DNA of 64,000 bases, taken from positions 132,571-196,570 of the forward strand of contig JBFMAI010000032.1 in assembly GCA_040755725.1 (NCBI GenBank). Reading direction: 5' to 3'. Within the stretch, counting starts at the first letter, position 1. Every line of letters begins with the position of its first letter. This DNA is from JBFMAI01 sp040755725 (lineage in GTDB: Bacteria; Planctomycetota; Phycisphaerae; UBA1845; Fen-1342). Below are positions 62,329 to 64,000 of the stretch, piece by piece. The notes beneath the pieces were generated by a model. The model was not told the DNA's origin. It saw nothing but the letters and a program-made list of their open reading frames with translations, and did no database searches. Made by a program: the position numbers and the translations under genes.

Positions 62329-62610
62329 CTACTGCTGCCCCGTCTGCACCGTGGACACGAACGGATCATCCGCGCAATACGGCGGGTAGGTGCAGTGCGG
62401 ATCCACCTGCGGGTCCGCGCCCGGCCCGTCGTACCCGGAGCGAATGAATTCGTACGTGACCGGGTCGCAGTTGAGGATCGTGCCGCAAGGGTTGATCTTG
62501 CCGACGTAGGAGAGGGCGTCGCCCAGGCCGCAACTCGGCAATTGGAAGCACGTTCCAACCACGACGATCAACGACACGCGACGCAACCAACGAGCGCGAG
62601 GGCTTGGCAT
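62329..62610 (-). CDS. Small Cys-containing lipoprotein
   Basis: This 93-residue protein starts at ATG 62610 (GAAGGTG upstream) with lipobox-like FQLPSC. The mature part has INPCGTILNCDPVTYEFIRS and DPHCTYPPYCADDPFVS, so four to five cysteines in a short chain. It is similar in plan to the next gene. Function is unknown; the position after lutA may be accidental. Confidence 0.65.
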   Translation of the reverse strand: MPSPRARWLRRVSLIVVVGTCFQLPSCGLGDALSYVGKINPCGTILNCDPVTYEFIRSGYDGPGADPQVDPHCTYPPYCADDPFVSTVQTGQQ

Positions 62611-62627
62611 GATTGCACCTTCGAGCA

Positions 62628-62855
62628 CTACTGGGTGGTGGCCGGAGTCGTCGGGCAGTCCACGAAGAGGGCCACCGGCTCGCACATGTTGAAGAACGAC
62701 CCGCCCTCACAATTGAACACGGAGCAGAAATCGAACGACGACAGCAGCGACTGGGTGTAATACTGAGAGCACCCGCCCGGCAGGGATTGGAACACTGTGC
62801 CTGCCCCACACACCAGCAACGCCGCCCAGAACTTTCGGTTTCGCACGTTCCGCAT
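62628..62855 (-). CDS. Small Cys-containing lipoprotein, related to the neighbouring gene
   Basis: This 75-residue protein starts at ATG 62855 with GGGAG upstream. It has a signal sequence (FWAALLVCGAGTVFQSLPGGC) and a mature part with FCSVFNCEGGSFFNMCEP. The pattern of hydrophobic leader, Cys, then NC(D/E) and a hydrophobic residue matches the 93-residue protein downstream. The two are probably diverged tandem copies. Confidence 0.65.
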   Translation of the reverse strand: MRNVRNRKFWAALLVCGAGTVFQSLPGGCSQYYTQSLLSSFDFCSVFNCEGGSFFNMCEPVALFVDCPTTPATTQ

Positions 62856-63436
62856 AGCGACACTCCCGGGGCCGGCCACTGCTCCTCGCCGGCGGCCAGC
62901 GAAGTATACGCGCTGCCTGGGTGGGCCCGCAAGCCCGCCGCCACGGCTATTGCCGAGTGGGGTACGCGACACGTCCAGCGAGCGGCCCGGGCCCCGGAGG
63001 GGCGGTGGCCGGCCGCGAGCCACCGCCGACGCACACGGACCGCCGAAAACATCACGGACCTTACCGGTTCGCGGATCCCGGCTCCTCGGCCGTCAGCGGC
63101 CACCGGACCGTGGCGATCCCTGGAACGCTGAGGCCCTTCGGACTCCGACCGGCCGTCGGTCGCAATGCAGGCCCCTGGCGATCCGCCGCAGAATCAGCGT
63201 CGGCCCCCCGTGTCCGACGTGGAGTGCCGAAAACGCCTCGGAATCCGACGTCCGCCACAGGGGGCGGACGCTACAGGGCATTTTGCGGCGGACTGCTAGG
63301 GACGAACCTCCGCAACGGTGGAGCGGGTAGCGTTGTAGCCGATCGGACCGGCCGGACTGGGGCGGAGGCGGCTTGGCGATGCTCCGCCAGGACGTTGACC
63401 TGCGCGTACTGGCGACGTCCGCCGGGGCGGAGTGGG

Positions 63437-63470
63437 GTTGCGGACGCTCTCCCTGGCGGCTGACCCGAAC
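63437..63470 (+). repeat. Direct repeat unit 1
   Basis: GTTGCGGACGCTCTCCCTGG and CGGCTGACCCGAAC; it is repeated 74 bases later. Confidence 0.8.
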
Positions 63471-63510
63471 AACCAGCTAGGATTGGTCGGTCTGGAGCGG
63501 TCGTGACGAC

Positions 63511-63544
63511 GTTGCGGACGCTCTCCCTGACGGCTGACCCGAAC
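63511..63544 (+). repeat. Direct repeat unit 2
   Basis: This is the same 34 bases as unit 1 with one G-to-A change (CCCTGA). The two copies lie 40 bases apart. Confidence 0.8.
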
Positions 63545-63643
63545 GACACCCGGCCGGAATCTGGGGTGGCGGGGGCTCGGGGACGCTCCGCCCGGACTTG
63601 ACGCCGCGTCGCAACCCTCGATAATGGCCCACGGAGTGCTTGT

Positions 63644-63697
63644 CAGAACGCCGCGCGGGGCCGGTGAGTCTGCCGCTCGCGTGGCGGGTTCTGATGG
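63644..63697 (+). repeat. Dispersed palindromic repeat, family C copy 4
   Basis: CAGAACGCCGCGCGGGG starts it, and GCTCGCGTGGCGGGTTCTGA ends it. It lies 15 bases before the tRNA. Confidence 0.65.
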
Positions 63698-63711
63698 CGG
63701 CCCTGAAGGCT

Positions 63712-63783
<72 letters not shown>

Positions 63784-63859
63784 GTGAACGTAAGCAACGC
63801 CGAACGCGGAGTTTAGCGTACCTGCCCCTCGGGGTTCAGTGCGGCAAATCAGAGGTTTT

Positions 63860-63881
63860 AGCGCGGAGCGCGCTCCGCGCT
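63860..63881. repeat. 22-bp perfect palindrome upstream of the integrase start
   Basis: AGCGCGGAGCG (63860-63870) is followed directly by its reverse complement CGCTCCGCGCT. It lies 19 bases before the ATG at 63901 and could be an operator or recombinase-related site. Confidence 0.55.
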
Positions 63882-63900
63882 ACGCCTGGAGGACCGCACC

Positions 63901-64000
63901 ATGCCCCGCACACGTGGAGTCCCGGCCTACCGCCGTCGGGTCGTCCGTGGCCGCGAAATCGCGGTCGTCACTCTCTTTGACGCGAGTACCGGCAAACGCC
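63901..64000 (+). CDS. Putative planctomycete-type tyrosine recombinase (5' end only)
   Basis: Only 33 codons are visible: MPRTRGVPAYRRRVVRGREI followed by AVVTLFDASTGKR. GGAGG lies 8 bases upstream of ATG 63901. The start resembles the N-terminal strand of planctomycete site-specific integrases (PxYRxxxxxGxxxVTL). The position just after a tRNA gene fits an integrase. The catalytic part lies outside the window, so the call is tentative. Confidence 0.5.
   Translation, partial: MPRTRGVPAYRRRVVRGREIAVVTLFDASTGKR

Larger units (their letters stand above)
62856..63711. other. Long intergenic region with short repeats before tRNA
   Basis: This 856-base stretch contains no supported gene. It has a 34-base direct repeat (63437-63470 and 63511-63544, one mismatch), several GCGGACGCT words and family C copy 4 (63644-63697). 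The composition suggests repeat debris beside a tRNA/integrase site. Confidence 0.5.

Overview
The window is high-GC DNA with densely packed genes, many joined by ATGA or GTGA stop/start overlaps. Several traits point to Planctomycetota, most likely a Phycisphaerae-like lineage. These are prepilin-type proteins with a C-terminal N-x-L-x-A-D-G-H motif, dockerin-like EF-hand secreted proteins, large Ser/Thr kinases fused to beta-propeller/TPR or SUMF1 domains, FG-GAP lipoproteins, an NfeD-FloA pair, a planctomycete-style tyrosine recombinase start, and LPS-type outer-membrane genes. This is inferred from gene content; there is no rRNA in the window. The only RNA gene seen is tRNA-Gly(CCC) near the right edge.

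Layout. 1-1640: an edge-truncated transglutaminase-like protein and two small convergent genes that appear fused tail to tail. 1877-9391 (+): Ser/Thr kinase, purD, VOC protein and an M2/M3-type metallopeptidase, all linked by overlaps or very short gaps. 9564-17643 (-): two pseudopilins, a MoxR ATPase, a dockerin-type secreted protein and a YkoEDC-like ECF transporter followed by a P-loop NTPase. 17949-20642 (+): a ModE-type regulator, a five-heme cytochrome and MobA. 20845-24444: an FHA protein divergent from a kinase-SUMF1 protein. 24629-27930 (-): NfeD protease, FloA and a proline-rich membrane protein. 28193-28766 (+): a small very basic orphan protein with its own strong terminator. 28998-32607 (-): amidase, GGDEF cyclase, ScpB. 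32838-33675 (+): isochorismatase-fold hydrolase and a zinc-ribbon protein. 33764-34840 (-): Ntn-type asparaginase. 35025-38442 (+): YlbF, GT39 glycosyltransferase, LpxL-type acyltransferase. 38466-44880 (-): five consecutive secreted or lipoprotein genes centred on a 955-residue FG-GAP lipoprotein. 45122-48457: apt, a small coiled-coil membrane protein, and a GatE-type tRNA amidotransferase subunit. 48692-54245 (+): lipoprotein, FtsJ-like methyltransferase and an LPS-core-like set (heptosyltransferase, two InaA/WaaP-type kinases, GT4). 54305-56733 (-): an uncharacterised protein and a GT2. 56901-58274 (+): dicarboxylate/amino-acid symporter. 58547-59400: remnants of IS3 and ISL3 elements. 59435-62224 (-): lutABC. 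62329-62855 (-): two small related lipoproteins. 63712-64000: tRNA-Gly and the first codons of an integrase.

The most unusual layer is not a gene. At least three families of short, GC-rich palindromic repeats (called A, B and C here) are scattered through the window. Most copies are intergenic, but some lie inside reading frames. Family A sits in frame inside a glycosyltransferase and an uncharacterised protein and forms the tail of a heptosyltransferase. Families B and C supply the last codons and/or stop codons of MobA, the GGDEF protein and the NTPase. Other points for follow-up are the GatE-type protein in a bacterial setting, the five-gene surface lipoprotein cluster, the orphan basic protein and the tRNA/integrase junction at the right edge.
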